From assembly GCA_016710015.1 (NCBI GenBank), contig JADJLR010000003.1, positions 248,001-312,000 on the forward strand: DNA of 64,000 nucleotides, read 5' to 3'. Both the position numbers and the translations under genes were made by a program. This document shows positions 9,258 to 18,203 of the stretch, in pieces. The notes under the pieces are model-generated. The model was given only the letters and a program-made list of their open reading frames with translations, had not been told where the DNA came from and ran no database searches. This DNA is from Flavobacteriales bacterium (GTDB taxonomy: Bacteria; Bacteroidota; Bacteroidia; Flavobacteriales_F; PHOS-HE28). Every line of letters starts with the position of its first letter. Within the stretch, counting starts at the first letter, position 1.

Positions 9258-10505
9258 TCACAGGCCGACCACGAAGCGGGTGGTGAAAGCGCTGCCTTCA
9301 GCATCCAGCTTCATCACATAAGTTCCATCGGAAAGGCCGCTCACGTCCACAGGCCATGCAACGAGTCCCATACCACCGGTCACATTGGCCGTGCTCACCA
9401 ACTTGCCCGTCAGGTCCAGAATGGAAAGTTGCCCGTTGCGGACCGTGCGATCCAGGATGATGCTGATACTGCCCGTATTCGTCGGATTCGGATAGACGAC
9501 CAGATCCCGCGTACCGTAATTCTCCTCAACACCAACAGCACTGACCATATCCTGTGTGAAGGTCATGTTCCCGTTGGAGCCACCTCCGTAAGCTGTGAAG
9601 ATCAACTTCCAGATGTTGCCGGCGCGATCCTGTACGAAATAGGTGCGGTCCGTTGGGTACTCGTACATCGAAGTCTCCATATTGAAGCTCTTCCAATCGT
9701 AACCGATCACGTTCATTGCGGAATCGAGCGGGCCACTGGTCCAATCTGCGGAGGCAGGATCCACACCGTCCACTTGCAGCGCATCGACCCCTTTGTTCTG
9801 CAATACCCCTGCGACCCCATAGGCCGTTGGCGCGGGAGCCGGAATGATCGCGGTGTACTTGGTGAAGAGCAGGTCCCAACTCGCAGTGGGTGGCTCCAGA
9901 TCCAAGACACCTCCTACGAAACTGTAGTAACCGAAATTCTTTCCCGCGTGAACGGCTTTCATCAAGGAGACGGTTTGCTCATCCGTACCATCCAACGCGG
10001 CATGTGTGAAAGAATAGGCACCACCGGCCAAGGAGTTGATCCGCAACTTCCGGAAGGTCGCATCCGGGAAGCCGATCACATAGACCTTGGTTCCCGCGAT
10101 CGTGTGTGTGATGAGGTTGTATGTACCCCAACCGACGTTGAAGCCATCCGGCTCGGAAAGGTTGTTGCCATTGGAAAGCGCACCGGCCGACCAATAGGTC
10201 TCGGAATTGTTCAGCGAGATCCAATTCATTTCATCCGGAGCATTCACGGCGTTCCAATCCGCGATACCTTCAGGTGTTTCGAACGCTGTCAGTCCCTTCA
10301 TGGTGTTCACTTGAACCGTTGAGGTGAACCCACTGATCTCGAAGGCGAGGTCCCAATCGCCAAGAGCGACGGTTCCTTGTACATCATTGGCCAAGCTGTA
10401 ATAGGCTTGGGTGGTGTTGCCCGGCCCAGTTGGAATGGTGACCTCTGTTTGAGCCTGAAGGGCGGTGACGAAAATGACGGCGGAGAGTAGAGTAAATAGC
10501 TTCAT
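9258..10505 (-). CDS. HmuY-like secreted protein with T9SS type A sorting domain
   Basis: 415 aa from the ATG at 10505 (signal peptide 1-18, cleavage after LQAQ). The body carries two WDL(A/L)F strands (about residues 50 and 210) in the same arrangement as the lipoprotein at 5904-6866, so the two are paralogous HmuY-like domains. The last about 80 residues are a type A T9SS tail: VYPNPTNTGSISI, LSILDLTGKLV, LSDGTYVMKL and a final FVV strand. It should cross the outer membrane by T9SS and be released or anchored by its tail. First gene of the presumed receptor locus. A soluble or anchored ligand-capture protein is the likely role (inference). Confidence 0.78.
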   Translation of the reverse strand: MKLFTLLSAVIFVTALQAQTEVTIPTGPGNTTQAYYSLANDVQGTVALGDWDLAFEISGFTSTVQVNTMKGLTAFETPEGIADWNAVNAPDEMNWISLNNSETYWSAGALSNGNNLSEPDGFNVGWGTYNLITHTIAGTKVYVIGFPDATFRKLRINSLAGGAYSFTHAALDGTDEQTVSLMKAVHAGKNFGYYSFVGGVLDLEPPTASWDLLFTKYTAIIPAPAPTAYGVAGVLQNKGVDALQVDGVDPASADWTSGPLDSAMNVIGYDWKSFNMETSMYEYPTDRTYFVQDRAGNIWKLIFTAYGGGSNGNMTFTQDMVSAVGVEENYGTRDLVVYPNPTNTGSISIILDRTVRNGQLSILDLTGKLVSTANVTGGMGLVAWPVDVSGLSDGTYVMKLDAEGSAFTTRFVVGL

Positions 10506-10962
10506 GTGCTGTGTTGAGATAGGAGACCGCAAAGCAACTACCGGCGCGGGAAGTACTCAATAGCACGATCGTGTGAAATGGCCCTGTTCCGTCACGGTAC
10601 TGCAACAAAGCGATGCGAACTCTCCAAAGTGAACCTAGAATCGTTCCGACCAAGTGCTCAATGCTTCAACCACGACCCCAAGAACATTCCCTAGAGCTTG
10701 AGAACATCTACCTCGAAGATCAGTAGATCAAAATGAACCGGGCTTAAAGAAGCTTCGTGCGTTGACCCTGGAGAATGAAGGGAATGGATGACCGTTGAGC
10801 GATATGATTCCAAAGGGGAACAACATCCTCCGGCACGTGCCCTGCCACTTCAAGACCGCGTCGGTTCCATTCATCGGTCCAGATCGCGACACGTGGGCGA
10901 AAGTAAAGGCTTGTTAACTCCCCACCACGATGGCCCGGAGAGTGTAACATTGCAACACGAGC
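10506..10962. other. Intergenic region between divergent genes
   Basis: 457 nt without a supported gene. The only element seen is TAACATTG at 10946-10953, one mismatch from TAnnTTTG and 9 nt before the kinase ATG. No RNA gene, repeat or hairpin terminator recognised. Confidence 0.4.
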
Positions 10963-12291
10963 ATGGGACGACGCACGATAGGGACACTGATGTTGTTGGC
11001 CATTCTGAGCGTGGTCGGCGTAGTGGTGATCCAGTTGCTGTGGTTGCGTGAAGCCTCCCGCTACCGCCAAGAGCAGGTCGAATTGAATCACGAGCAGGCG
11101 CTTCAACTGGAGAAGCAGTTCAATGACCGGGTCGTGATCGCCCTCACGGATGTCACCGAGCAGATCCTCTCCATCACCAAGGACCCATCGGACCTCTACG
11201 ACGCGGTGAAGCAGGAGCGTCCGAATTATTTTGCTGTTACCATCAACGATACGCTCCATCCGTATCTATTGGAGTCGTTGCTCAAGAAGGAATTCAGTCG
11301 GCGCAACATACAAGAGGATTTCGAGTACGGGATCTATGATTGCTTTACGGACAGCATCGTCTATGGGAATTATGTGGCGGTTGATCCCGTGGACACGGAT
11401 ACGCTGGAGCACACCAAGCTCCAGAAGCTGGACAAGGACGGGCACTACTTCGGTATATTCTTCCCCAACCGCAAAAGCACCTTGTGGGAAGAACAGCGAA
11501 GTACGTGGACCTGGATCTTTCCGGCGATCGTCACCCTTATCGTGTTCGGTTTCTTTGCCTACAGCGTTTGGGTCATCCTTCAGCAGAAGAGATTGAGTGA
11601 GATGAAGAACGACTTCATCGGGAACATGACGCACGAGTTGAAGACACCGATCAGCACCATTGCGCTGAGCAGTGAGGTACTGGGCGACCCGGGGATCGTA
11701 AATGAACCCGAACGATTGAAGGAGTATGCGCGGATCATCCGGAACGAGAATGAACGCTTGCGCATCCAGGTAGAACGTGTTCTGCAACTCTCCACGTTGG
11801 ACAAGGAAAGCTTGGAACTGAAGCGCGAAATGGTGGATGTCCATGCGATCACCCGATCCGTGGCCGAGCACTTCCAACTACCACTGCTAGAACGTAGAAC
11901 TGAACTCAAGCTCGACCTTCAAGCTCCGAACGCCATGGTGTATGGCGACCGTGTACACCTGACCAATGCGCTTACCAACTTGGTGGACAATGCACTGAAG
12001 TATGGCGTGGAAGGCGGGCGCATCGAACTGCGCACCAGAAACCAGAATGGTGACCTGTCGATCGCGGTCGAAGACGATGGCATCGGCATCAAGAAGGAGG
12101 ATATCAAGTACATCTTCGAGCGATTCTACCGCGTACACACCGGCAACGTCCACGATGTAAAAGGCTTCGGACTTGGTCTACACTATGTGCAACACATCGC
12201 AAAGGCCCATGGGGGTCGCATCAGTGCCATAAGTGAATTTGGTAGCGGTAGCACGTTCACCTTGTTACTCCCCTTAGCACGGACCGCGTAA
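10963..12291 (+). CDS. Membrane sensor histidine kinase
   Basis: 442 aa. Transmembrane segments at about 7-26 and 180-204 bracket a roughly 150-residue periplasmic sensor of no recognised type. The HisKA helix carries the phospho-acceptor His224 in THELKTP. The ATPase domain has all boxes: N (NLVDNALKYG), G1 (DDGIGI), F (FERFYR) and G2 (GFGLGL). It phosphorylates the response regulator encoded 14 nt downstream. The start is supported by a near-consensus -7 box. The PAS/HAMP region is very short, as in many Bacteroidetes kinases. The stimulus cannot be deduced. Confidence 0.93.
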   Translation: MGRRTIGTLMLLAILSVVGVVVIQLLWLREASRYRQEQVELNHEQALQLEKQFNDRVVIALTDVTEQILSITKDPSDLYDAVKQERPNYFAVTINDTLHPYLLESLLKKEFSRRNIQEDFEYGIYDCFTDSIVYGNYVAVDPVDTDTLEHTKLQKLDKDGHYFGIFFPNRKSTLWEEQRSTWTWIFPAIVTLIVFGFFAYSVWVILQQKRLSEMKNDFIGNMTHELKTPISTIALSSEVLGDPGIVNEPERLKEYARIIRNENERLRIQVERVLQLSTLDKESLELKREMVDVHAITRSVAEHFQLPLLERRTELKLDLQAPNAMVYGDRVHLTNALTNLVDNALKYGVEGGRIELRTRNQNGDLSIAVEDDGIGIKKEDIKYIFERFYRVHTGNVHDVKGFGLGLHYVQHIAKAHGGRISAISEFGSGSTFTLLLPLARTA

Positions 12292-12305
12292 AAGAGTATC
12301 GTCCA

Positions 12306-13004
12306 ATGACCGAAAACAAAGCAAACATCCTATTGGTGGAAGATGACCAGAACCTTGGCTTCGTTGTACAGGACGCCTTGAAGCGAAAAGGGTATGCCGT
12401 GCATCTGTGTAGAGATGGCAAGGAAGGCCTACGACAGTTCAATGAGCATGTTTACGACCTGTGCGTGTTGGACGTGATGCTGCCACACAAGGACGGGTTC
12501 AGTCTTGCAGAGGACATTCGCTCGATCAATGCGGAAGTCCCCATCATCTTTCTTACCGCGAAAAGCCAGACGGAAGACCGAATCGCAGGTTTCAAAGCGG
12601 GTGGTGATGATTACCTGACCAAGCCCTTCAGCCATGAAGAACTAGTGCTACGAATCGAAGCCATTCTTCGTCGAACACATGGCCGCGGAGAGGATCATCG
12701 GGACCGTGAACGATTCGAGTTGGGCACCTACACCTTCGATCATCGCAACCTCATGTTGAGTCATCCGAGCGAAGAGCGGAAGCTCACGAAGAAAGAAGCC
12801 GATGTGCTACGCTTGCTCTGCATGCACCAGGATCAAGTTCTCACGCGCGAATTGGTCTTGAACATGGTCTGGGGTGACGACACCTACTTCCTCGGACGCA
12901 GCCTCGATGTCTTCATAAGTCGTCTTCGGAAGTATTTGAAGCTGGATGAGAACGTACGCATCGTGAACGTTCACGGTGTCGGTTTCAAGTTGCAAGTCGA
13001 GTGA
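12306..13004 (+). CDS. OmpR/PhoB-family response regulator
   Basis: 232 aa. The receiver domain (about 6-120) has the acidic pair in VEDD, phospho-acceptor Asp56 (VLDVMLP), Thr84 (FLTAK) and Lys106 (YLTKP). The C-terminal winged helix (about 135-230) has the Trans_reg_C pattern: LT-KEADVL, VLTRELVLNMVWG, LDVFISRLRKYL and the closing VNVHGVGFKL hairpin. It binds DNA and regulates transcription once phosphorylated by the adjacent kinase. Co-transcribed with the kinase. Confidence 0.95.
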   Translation: MTENKANILLVEDDQNLGFVVQDALKRKGYAVHLCRDGKEGLRQFNEHVYDLCVLDVMLPHKDGFSLAEDIRSINAEVPIIFLTAKSQTEDRIAGFKAGGDDYLTKPFSHEELVLRIEAILRRTHGRGEDHRDRERFELGTYTFDHRNLMLSHPSEERKLTKKEADVLRLLCMHQDQVLTRELVLNMVWGDDTYFLGRSLDVFISRLRKYLKLDENVRIVNVHGVGFKLQVE

Positions 13005-13267
13005 TGATGAACAACGATCAACATGGATCGATGTTGCTTCACGTTCTCATCGCACCTTCTACATCCATTGGTGCATCAACGTTTCAGAAGGTCGGTGTAG
13101 TTCGACAAGAACGAATTGGAAAGTTGATCGCACGTGAACATCGTTGATCGACAGGATCACTTGAAGGCGGATCGATCACATCGATCGAAGGGGTCCAATA
13201 GCGATATCAACAATGCAGGGTGTGAACATTTTATCAACCACTGCGTAAAGATGTGGGCGCACACGAT

Positions 13268-13275
13268 TACGTTTG
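13268..13275 (+). promoter_or_regulatory. -7 promoter box TACGTTTG
   Basis: Exact TAnnTTTG match, 23 nt before the ATG at 13299. It predicts a leader of about 15 nt for the histone-like gene and argues against the longer upstream frame beginning at 13134. Confidence 0.55.
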
Positions 13276-13298
13276 ACGCAAACAAAAACCATTTCGTC

Positions 13299-13484
13299 AT
13301 GGCAAAGAAGGCAGCAAAGAAGGCAGCTAAGAAAGCTGCTCCGAAAAAGGCAGCTAAGAAAGCTGCTCCAAAGAAGGCAGCTAAGAAAGCTGCGAAAAAG
13401 GCAGCCCCTAAGAAGGCAGCCAAGAAGGGCGCTCGCAAAGCAGCTCCTAAGAAGGCAGCAAAGAAGGCTGCAAAGAAGAAGTAA
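13299..13484 (+). CDS. Histone H1-like Lys/Ala-rich nucleoid protein
   Basis: 61 aa made almost entirely of KKAAKKAAPKKAAKKAA-type repeats, with only Lys, Ala, Pro and a few Arg/Gly. This is the composition of eukaryotic H1 C-terminal tails and of bacterial H1-like proteins (Hc1/Hc2, AlgP, Bacteroidetes histone-H1-like proteins). It should bind DNA or RNA non-specifically by charge and help compact the nucleoid. The ATG at 13299 follows an exact -7 box and a terminator follows the stop, so it is a monocistronic gene. The internal 15-21-nt repeats make copy-number change between strains likely. Confidence 0.82.
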   Translation: MAKKAAKKAAKKAAPKKAAKKAAPKKAAKKAAKKAAPKKAAKKGARKAAPKKAAKKAAKKK

Positions 13485-13506
13485 GCTGCGTTCTCGAACG
13501 CGTGGA

Positions 13507-13537
13507 GGGCTCCGATCATTCGGGGCCCTTCGCTTTT
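13507..13537 (+). terminator. Rho-independent terminator after the H1-like gene
   Basis: Nine-bp GC-rich stem (13507-13515 with 13520-13528, one G-T pair), 4-nt loop, then a T-rich tail. Confidence 0.8.
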
Positions 13538-13864
13538 ATACCCCACCGTAGATCGTCCGGTCGAACTTCTCGGCGTGATCGATCAAGGCATGTGAACGTC
13601 CCGTAACGTTCAGCAAATGATCCGTGAAGTACCGCAGCGTGTTCCTAACACCCTTCGATCACCCAGCACGTTGTCTCGTGGATCGAGTTTCGTCGCTTGC
13701 ACTTCTGATCCGATTTCGAAGCGAAATGCGTGCCTCTTGCGATGGTTCCTTTGCTGCGAGCCTTCCACCCTAGGATCATTCGTGGTCGACATCGTTCGGG
13801 TTGACGAACCACCCTCACCCAACGGTCATGTACAAATGCCTCGCACGCCATAGCCGTAGACCCC
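13538..13864. other. Intergenic region, nothing recognised
   Basis: 327 nt between two terminators of converging genes. Short open frames here lack composition, start context and family resemblance. Confidence 0.4.
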
Positions 13865-13899
13865 AAAAGAAAAGCGCCCTGCACGGGCGCTTTTCTTTT
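13865..13899 (-). terminator. Terminator of the dcw operon (bidirectional)
   Basis: Perfect 15-bp inverted repeat (13865-13879 with 13885-13899): a GCGCCC/GGGCGC core and A4GA4/T4CT4 outer arms, with a 5-nt loop. The A-rich arm makes it work on both strands; it lies 17 nt after the last gene of the division cluster. Confidence 0.88.
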
Positions 13900-13916
13900 C
13901 TCCATCGAATGACCGG

Positions 13917-14369
13917 TCAACCCGCGAGCAATTGCTTCACCAATGCGGCTACGGTGCTTCCATCCGCCTTTCCGGCCAATTGTTTGTTGGCCGCACCCAT
14001 GACCTTGCCCATATCGGCCATGCTCTTTGCACCGAGGTCTTCGATCACCCGCTGCACGTGTGCCTTCACTTCGTCATCGCTCAAACGCTTGGGCAAGTAC
14101 ACCTCGATCACGGTCGCCTGGCGCTCTTCCTCCTCGGCCAACTCCGGTCGCTCTTGCGCACGATAAATGGTCGCGCTCTCCATGCGCTGCTTGTGTAGTT
14201 TTTGAAGGATCTTCAGACCTGTTGCTTCATCCAACCCTTCGCTCGCACCCTCCTTGGTACGCTCCAGCAAGATGGCGCTCTTGATCGCGCGCAGCGCATT
14301 CAATTTGTCCTTTTCCCGAGCGAGCATCGCTGCCTTGATGTCCTCGTCGATGCGTTGTTGAAGTTCCAT
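13917..14369 (-). CDS. GatB/YqeY domain protein
   Basis: 150 aa, the normal length of stand-alone YqeY proteins. The N-terminal helical part (MELQQRIDEDIKAAM, LNALRAIKSAI) and the C-terminal GAKSMADMGKVMG segment match the family, which is related to the tRNA-binding tail of the GatB subunit of aspartyl/glutamyl-tRNA amidotransferase. Its own role is not established; binding to tRNA-linked complexes is the usual guess. Last gene of the division cluster, 60 nt after ftsZ and just before the terminator, a position seen in other Bacteroidetes. Confidence 0.9.
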   Translation of the reverse strand: MELQQRIDEDIKAAMLAREKDKLNALRAIKSAILLERTKEGASEGLDEATGLKILQKLHKQRMESATIYRAQERPELAEEEERQATVIEVYLPKRLSDDEVKAHVQRVIEDLGAKSMADMGKVMGAANKQLAGKADGSTVAALVKQLLAG

Positions 14370-14429
14370 GTCGTTGGGGATCGACCAGCGGGCCGCGACC
14401 GGGATCGCAGCCCCACTGGTCCTGTTGGA

Positions 14430-16043
14430 TCAGTCCACGTTGTCGTGCAAGTACGGGTTGTTGCGCTTCAGCTCTACGCGTCGGTCACCGTTCTCGTCGG
14501 TCTCTTCGCTCAAGGTGTAACGGCTCACATTGGAGTCGGTGCTCTGCGTGGTTTCGTTCAAACTGATGTTCTTGCGCTTGTACGCGGGCTCACGTTCCAG
14601 ATCGCTCAATCCATTCGGAGTGCGAAGGCGTTGGTTCAACTCGCGCACTTTCGCAACCCGCTGTTCCACACGGCTCTGATGCTCCGCTTGAGAAAGGCGT
14701 GCCTCCCCGACCTCAGGCCGCTCTGGTTCCGCCGTTACATTGCTGCTCGGCGTGTTGGTGTTATCATACAATTCGAACACCTTCTTCTCGGGCATAGCTG
14801 GCGGTACAGGAGAGGACTCCCTTGCGGGTACCTTGTCCACTTCGAAACCAATGGACTGTTGTGTCGTGGGCAATGGCATGGTCGGCTCCTTCTCGGAGGC
14901 AACGGCCGCTGGTTTCAGATAGGGCTCTGGTGTAGTGGATTCCTCTTCCTTTGGCGGCGTTGGAGCGATAGGAGCGGTCACTTGTACCGGATTCACGATC
15001 GGTTGGGTGATCATCGTTGGCAGGTCGGCACTCAAGGGGATCACGGTACGCGTGTTCTGCTCGGTGGCCAGTTCACCCGTTTCCGGATTGGTCTGGAAGC
15101 CGGTCGCGATCACAGTGATCCGCACCTTGTCCTCAAGGCTCTCATCCTTGCCGTATCCCCAGATCACATCGGCGGTACTTCCAGCAGCATCTTGGATGTG
15201 ATCGGTGATCTCGGTCATCTCATCCATGGAGAGTGGACGCTCACCATGGGTCACGTTCAACAGCACATACTTCGCACCGCTGATATCGCTATCGTTGAGC
15301 AACGGAGAGGACAGGGCCTCGTGTGCGGCACGCAAAGCACGGTCTTCGCCTTCGGCCTCGGCCATGCCCATGATGGCAACACCGCTATTGCTCATCACAG
15401 TACGAACATCCTCGAAGTCCACGTTCACCTTACCGATCTTGTGGATGATCTCCGCGATCCCGCGAGCTGCGGTGGTCAACACGTTATCCGCATGCTCGAA
15501 GGCATTGTCCAGCGAGAGGTCGCCATAGAGTTCGCGCAACCGATCGTTGTTGATCACCAGGAGTGTATCCACGGCCTTGCGCATTTCCTCTACGCCGGCC
15601 ACGGCTTGTTGCTTGCGTTTGCGCCCTTCCCATTGGAACGGGCTGGTGACGATTCCGACCGTGAGGATCCCCAATTCGCGGGCGATATTCGCGATCACGG
15701 GAGCAGCCCCTGTTCCGGTACCACCACCCATGCCGGCCGTGATGAAGACCATCTTGGTACGGGTGCTCAACAGTTGTTTGATCTCTTCGATGTTCTCCTG
15801 AGCGGCTTGGTTACCACGCTCAGGGATAGAGCCAGCACCAAGCCCCTCGGTGAGTCCGAGTCCGAGTTGGAGTTTCACCGGAACAGAGCTGATGTCCAGC
15901 GCCTGCCGATCGGTGTTACAGATGATGAAGTCCACGCCCTTGATGCCTTGGTCGTGCATGTAGTTGACGGCATTGCTGCCGCCGCCACCAACACCGATCA
16001 CCTTGATGATGGAAGCGAGTTCTTTGGGGAGGTCGAATTTCAT
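14430..16043 (-). CDS. ftsZ: Cell division GTPase FtsZ
   Basis: 537 aa, long for FtsZ because of an extended disordered C-terminal part. The GTPase core (about 12-315) has GVGGGGSNAV, the tubulin signature GGGTGTG at 106-112, a T7-loop region (NNDRLRELYGDLSLDNAF, then NVDFEDVR) and the C-terminal IVATGF strand. From about 330 a Pro/Glu/Thr-rich linker of about 190 residues ends in a conserved RNNPYLHDNVD peptide, presumably the docking tail for FtsA. It polymerises at mid-cell to form the Z ring. Transcribed after ftsA with a 44-nt gap. Confidence 0.98.
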   Translation of the reverse strand: MKFDLPKELASIIKVIGVGGGGSNAVNYMHDQGIKGVDFIICNTDRQALDISSVPVKLQLGLGLTEGLGAGSIPERGNQAAQENIEEIKQLLSTRTKMVFITAGMGGGTGTGAAPVIANIARELGILTVGIVTSPFQWEGRKRKQQAVAGVEEMRKAVDTLLVINNDRLRELYGDLSLDNAFEHADNVLTTAARGIAEIIHKIGKVNVDFEDVRTVMSNSGVAIMGMAEAEGEDRALRAAHEALSSPLLNDSDISGAKYVLLNVTHGERPLSMDEMTEITDHIQDAAGSTADVIWGYGKDESLEDKVRITVIATGFQTNPETGELATEQNTRTVIPLSADLPTMITQPIVNPVQVTAPIAPTPPKEEESTTPEPYLKPAAVASEKEPTMPLPTTQQSIGFEVDKVPARESSPVPPAMPEKKVFELYDNTNTPSSNVTAEPERPEVGEARLSQAEHQSRVEQRVAKVRELNQRLRTPNGLSDLEREPAYKRKNISLNETTQSTDSNVSRYTLSEETDENGDRRVELKRNNPYLHDNVD

Positions 16044-16087
16044 GACGTTGCGGTATTGAAGGTGAATAGTAGGATCTGTTCGGGGTC

Positions 16088-17386
16088 TTAGTTCTCGTCG
16101 TCCTTCAGCATTTCGGAAGCACCCGAGATGATGTTCGCGAAGAAGCCGGTAAGCACACCCTTGGAGTGGCCTTGTACCGCAGCCTTGGAACGGTCCACGG
16201 TGGTATCGGCCTTATGTGGTCGTCGACGATCGAGGTAGTCGAAGCCTTTCATTACAAGACCGACACCGGTAGCATACAGCGGACTGGTCACGGCTTCCAC
16301 ATTGCTCTTGGCCAGGTGTTCGTTGGGGTAACCGATACGGGTGGTCATGCCGGTCATGTACTCCACCAACTGCTTCAGGTGTTTCAACTGCGAACCACCA
16401 CCGGTCAGGACGATACCGGCGATCAATTGCTTCTCGATGCCGCTGTTCTTGATCTCGAAGTAGACATGCTCGAGGATCTCTTCCATGCGGCTTTGGATCA
16501 CTTCGGCCAAGGTGCGGAGGCTGATCTCCTTGGGTTCTCGTCCACGCAGACCTGGAATGCAGACCACTTCGTTCTCCTTGTTCTCCGCTGCCAACGCGCT
16601 ACCGAACTTGGTCTTGAGCAACTCGGCCTGATCACGCATGATGCCGCAACCTTGGCGAATGTCCTCGGTCACCACGTTTCCACCGAAGGGGATCACGGCC
16701 GTGTGGCGGATGATGTTGTCGAAGAAGATGGCGATGTCAGTGGTACCACCACCGATATCCACCAGCACCACACCGGCCTCCTTCTCCTCATGGCTCAATA
16801 CCGCATCGGCACTCGCCAGCGGTTCCAGGATCAACTCGGTGACGTTGAGCCCAGCACGATGCACACACTTGTTGATGTTGCGCGCTGCAGTGACTTGACC
16901 GCTGATGATGTGGAAGTTGGCTTCCAAGCGGATACCACTCATTCCGATCGGATCACGAATACCTTGCTCGTTGTCCACGATATACTCCTGCGGAAGCACA
17001 TGGATGATCTCTTCTCCCGGAGGCATCACCAAGCGATAGGTTTCATCGATCAACATATCGATATCCTCCTGGCGGATCTCCTCTTCGAGGCTCTCACGCA
17101 TTTTCATGCCGCGGTGCTGCATGCTTCGGATGTGCTGCCCAGCGATACCGACGTTCACGGTCTCGATATCGACACCCGCACTGTCCCCAGCTTCTCGAAT
17201 GGCCGCCTTGATGCTTTCAACGGTCTTCTGGATGTTGGCCACCACGCCGCGGGTCACCCCATCGGATTTGGCTTTGCCCATGCCGAGGATCTCGATCTTC
17301 CCTTGCTCATTCTTGCGCCCGACGATGCAGGCGATCTTCGTCGTTCCGATATCGAGTCCGGCGACGATCTCTTGGTTGTGGTCCAT
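16088..17386 (-). CDS. ftsA: Cell division protein FtsA
   Basis: 432 aa from the ATG at 17386, where the actin-fold phosphate-1 motif begins (GLDIGTTKIACIVG). The inserted 1C domain, the phosphate-2 motif VLVDIGGGTTDIAIF and the adenosine motif VLTGGGSQL are all present in order. The C-terminus has a basic and hydrophobic end (FFANIISGASEMLKDDEN) consistent with the amphipathic membrane helix that anchors FtsZ. It tethers the Z ring and recruits later division proteins. Thirteen nt after ftsQ. Confidence 0.97.
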   Translation of the reverse strand: MDHNQEIVAGLDIGTTKIACIVGRKNEQGKIEILGMGKAKSDGVTRGVVANIQKTVESIKAAIREAGDSAGVDIETVNVGIAGQHIRSMQHRGMKMRESLEEEIRQEDIDMLIDETYRLVMPPGEEIIHVLPQEYIVDNEQGIRDPIGMSGIRLEANFHIISGQVTAARNINKCVHRAGLNVTELILEPLASADAVLSHEEKEAGVVLVDIGGGTTDIAIFFDNIIRHTAVIPFGGNVVTEDIRQGCGIMRDQAELLKTKFGSALAAENKENEVVCIPGLRGREPKEISLRTLAEVIQSRMEEILEHVYFEIKNSGIEKQLIAGIVLTGGGSQLKHLKQLVEYMTGMTTRIGYPNEHLAKSNVEAVTSPLYATGVGLVMKGFDYLDRRRPHKADTTVDRSKAAVQGHSKGVLTGFFANIISGASEMLKDDEN

Positions 17387-17399
17387 GTGGTATAGCGTG

Positions 17400-18203
17400 T
17401 TAGGGCGTTGTTCGTTTGGTGCAGACGATCTGATCGGCATAGCGTAGGTCGATGCGCGCATAGCGTCGCCAGTCCGATCGTGGAATTCCTTTTTCGTAGA
17501 AGATCCTCAATTTCTTGAAGCGTTGGTCCAGTGCGGTTCCATCACCGATCAGTATCCGTTGGGCACCGACCCGGGGGATCAGTTCGAATTCGTTGTCCGA
17601 TGTCACGACGACATGGTCGATCATGGCGATCCAGAAGGGATCCTGGGTGATGTAACGGGCCAACCGGTGGATGTCGTCCATCAGTGACCCATGTTGAATA
17701 CTGTCATTTGCATACACGGAGTACACGCCGGCCTCAGCACCGCGTTCATTCACATGTCCGGTGACCACCAATACGCGGGCGGTGTAGTCGGGATCCGTGG
17801 GCATCACCCAGCCCTCACGATCCACATAGAAGCTGGATCCGTTCCCATTGTACACGCGCACGATCGGGATCCGTTGATCGACCTGCACATGCAACACGCC
17901 ATCCATGGTGTGGTAGACCTCGGCTGCTGCGATGCACGGAATGCTGCGCAGGCGATCCTCGATATGCGTAACATCCACGGTATGCGTCGGAGCGCCCATT
18001 ACAGCACCGCCTTGGTCCAGCACTTCGCGGCGTACGGTCAGTTCATCTATGAAGTGGACCCCTTCCTCTCCGGAAACATCGATCCGGATATCGGTGATGG
18101 GAGCACGATCGGCGGTACGTTCCACGAAACCGAGTGCGAGCACGACCCCTACCATCACCAGAGCGATGCCAATGGGGCGCAGGATATGCTTGAACTTCTT
18201 CAT
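17400..18203 (-). CDS. ftsQ: Cell division protein FtsQ
   Basis: 267 aa: a short basic cytoplasmic start, a transmembrane helix at about 9-27, then a periplasmic region with a POTRA-like start (ITDIRIDVSGEEGVHFIDELTVRREV in two strands and a helix) and a beta domain with VRVYNGNGSSFYVDREGWVMP. Sequence is weakly conserved, as usual for FtsQ/DivIB, but size, topology and position between murC and ftsA identify it. It links the early ring to FtsL and the septal synthases. Its ATG overlaps the murC stop as ATGA. Confidence 0.9.
   Translation of the reverse strand: MKKFKHILRPIGIALVMVGVVLALGFVERTADRAPITDIRIDVSGEEGVHFIDELTVRREVLDQGGAVMGAPTHTVDVTHIEDRLRSIPCIAAAEVYHTMDGVLHVQVDQRIPIVRVYNGNGSSFYVDREGWVMPTDPDYTARVLVVTGHVNERGAEAGVYSVYANDSIQHGSLMDDIHRLARYITQDPFWIAMIDHVVVTSDNEFELIPRVGAQRILIGDGTALDQRFKKLRIFYEKGIPRSDWRRYARIDLRYADQIVCTKRTTP

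Noticed and set aside
13157..13546. Phe/Ala-rich 129-aa minus-strand frame
   Set aside because: Pure antisense of the Lys/Ala repeats of the H1-like gene.
13617..13853. 78-aa plus-strand frame in the gap before the dcw terminator
   Set aside because: No promoter box, no motif, Cys/Arg/Ser-rich noise composition.
14202..17395. Long plus-strand open frames (629 and 409 aa) opposite ftsZ and ftsA
   Set aside because: They run exactly antisense to well-identified genes with conserved motifs and have no family signatures; high GC third positions keep the opposite strand open.
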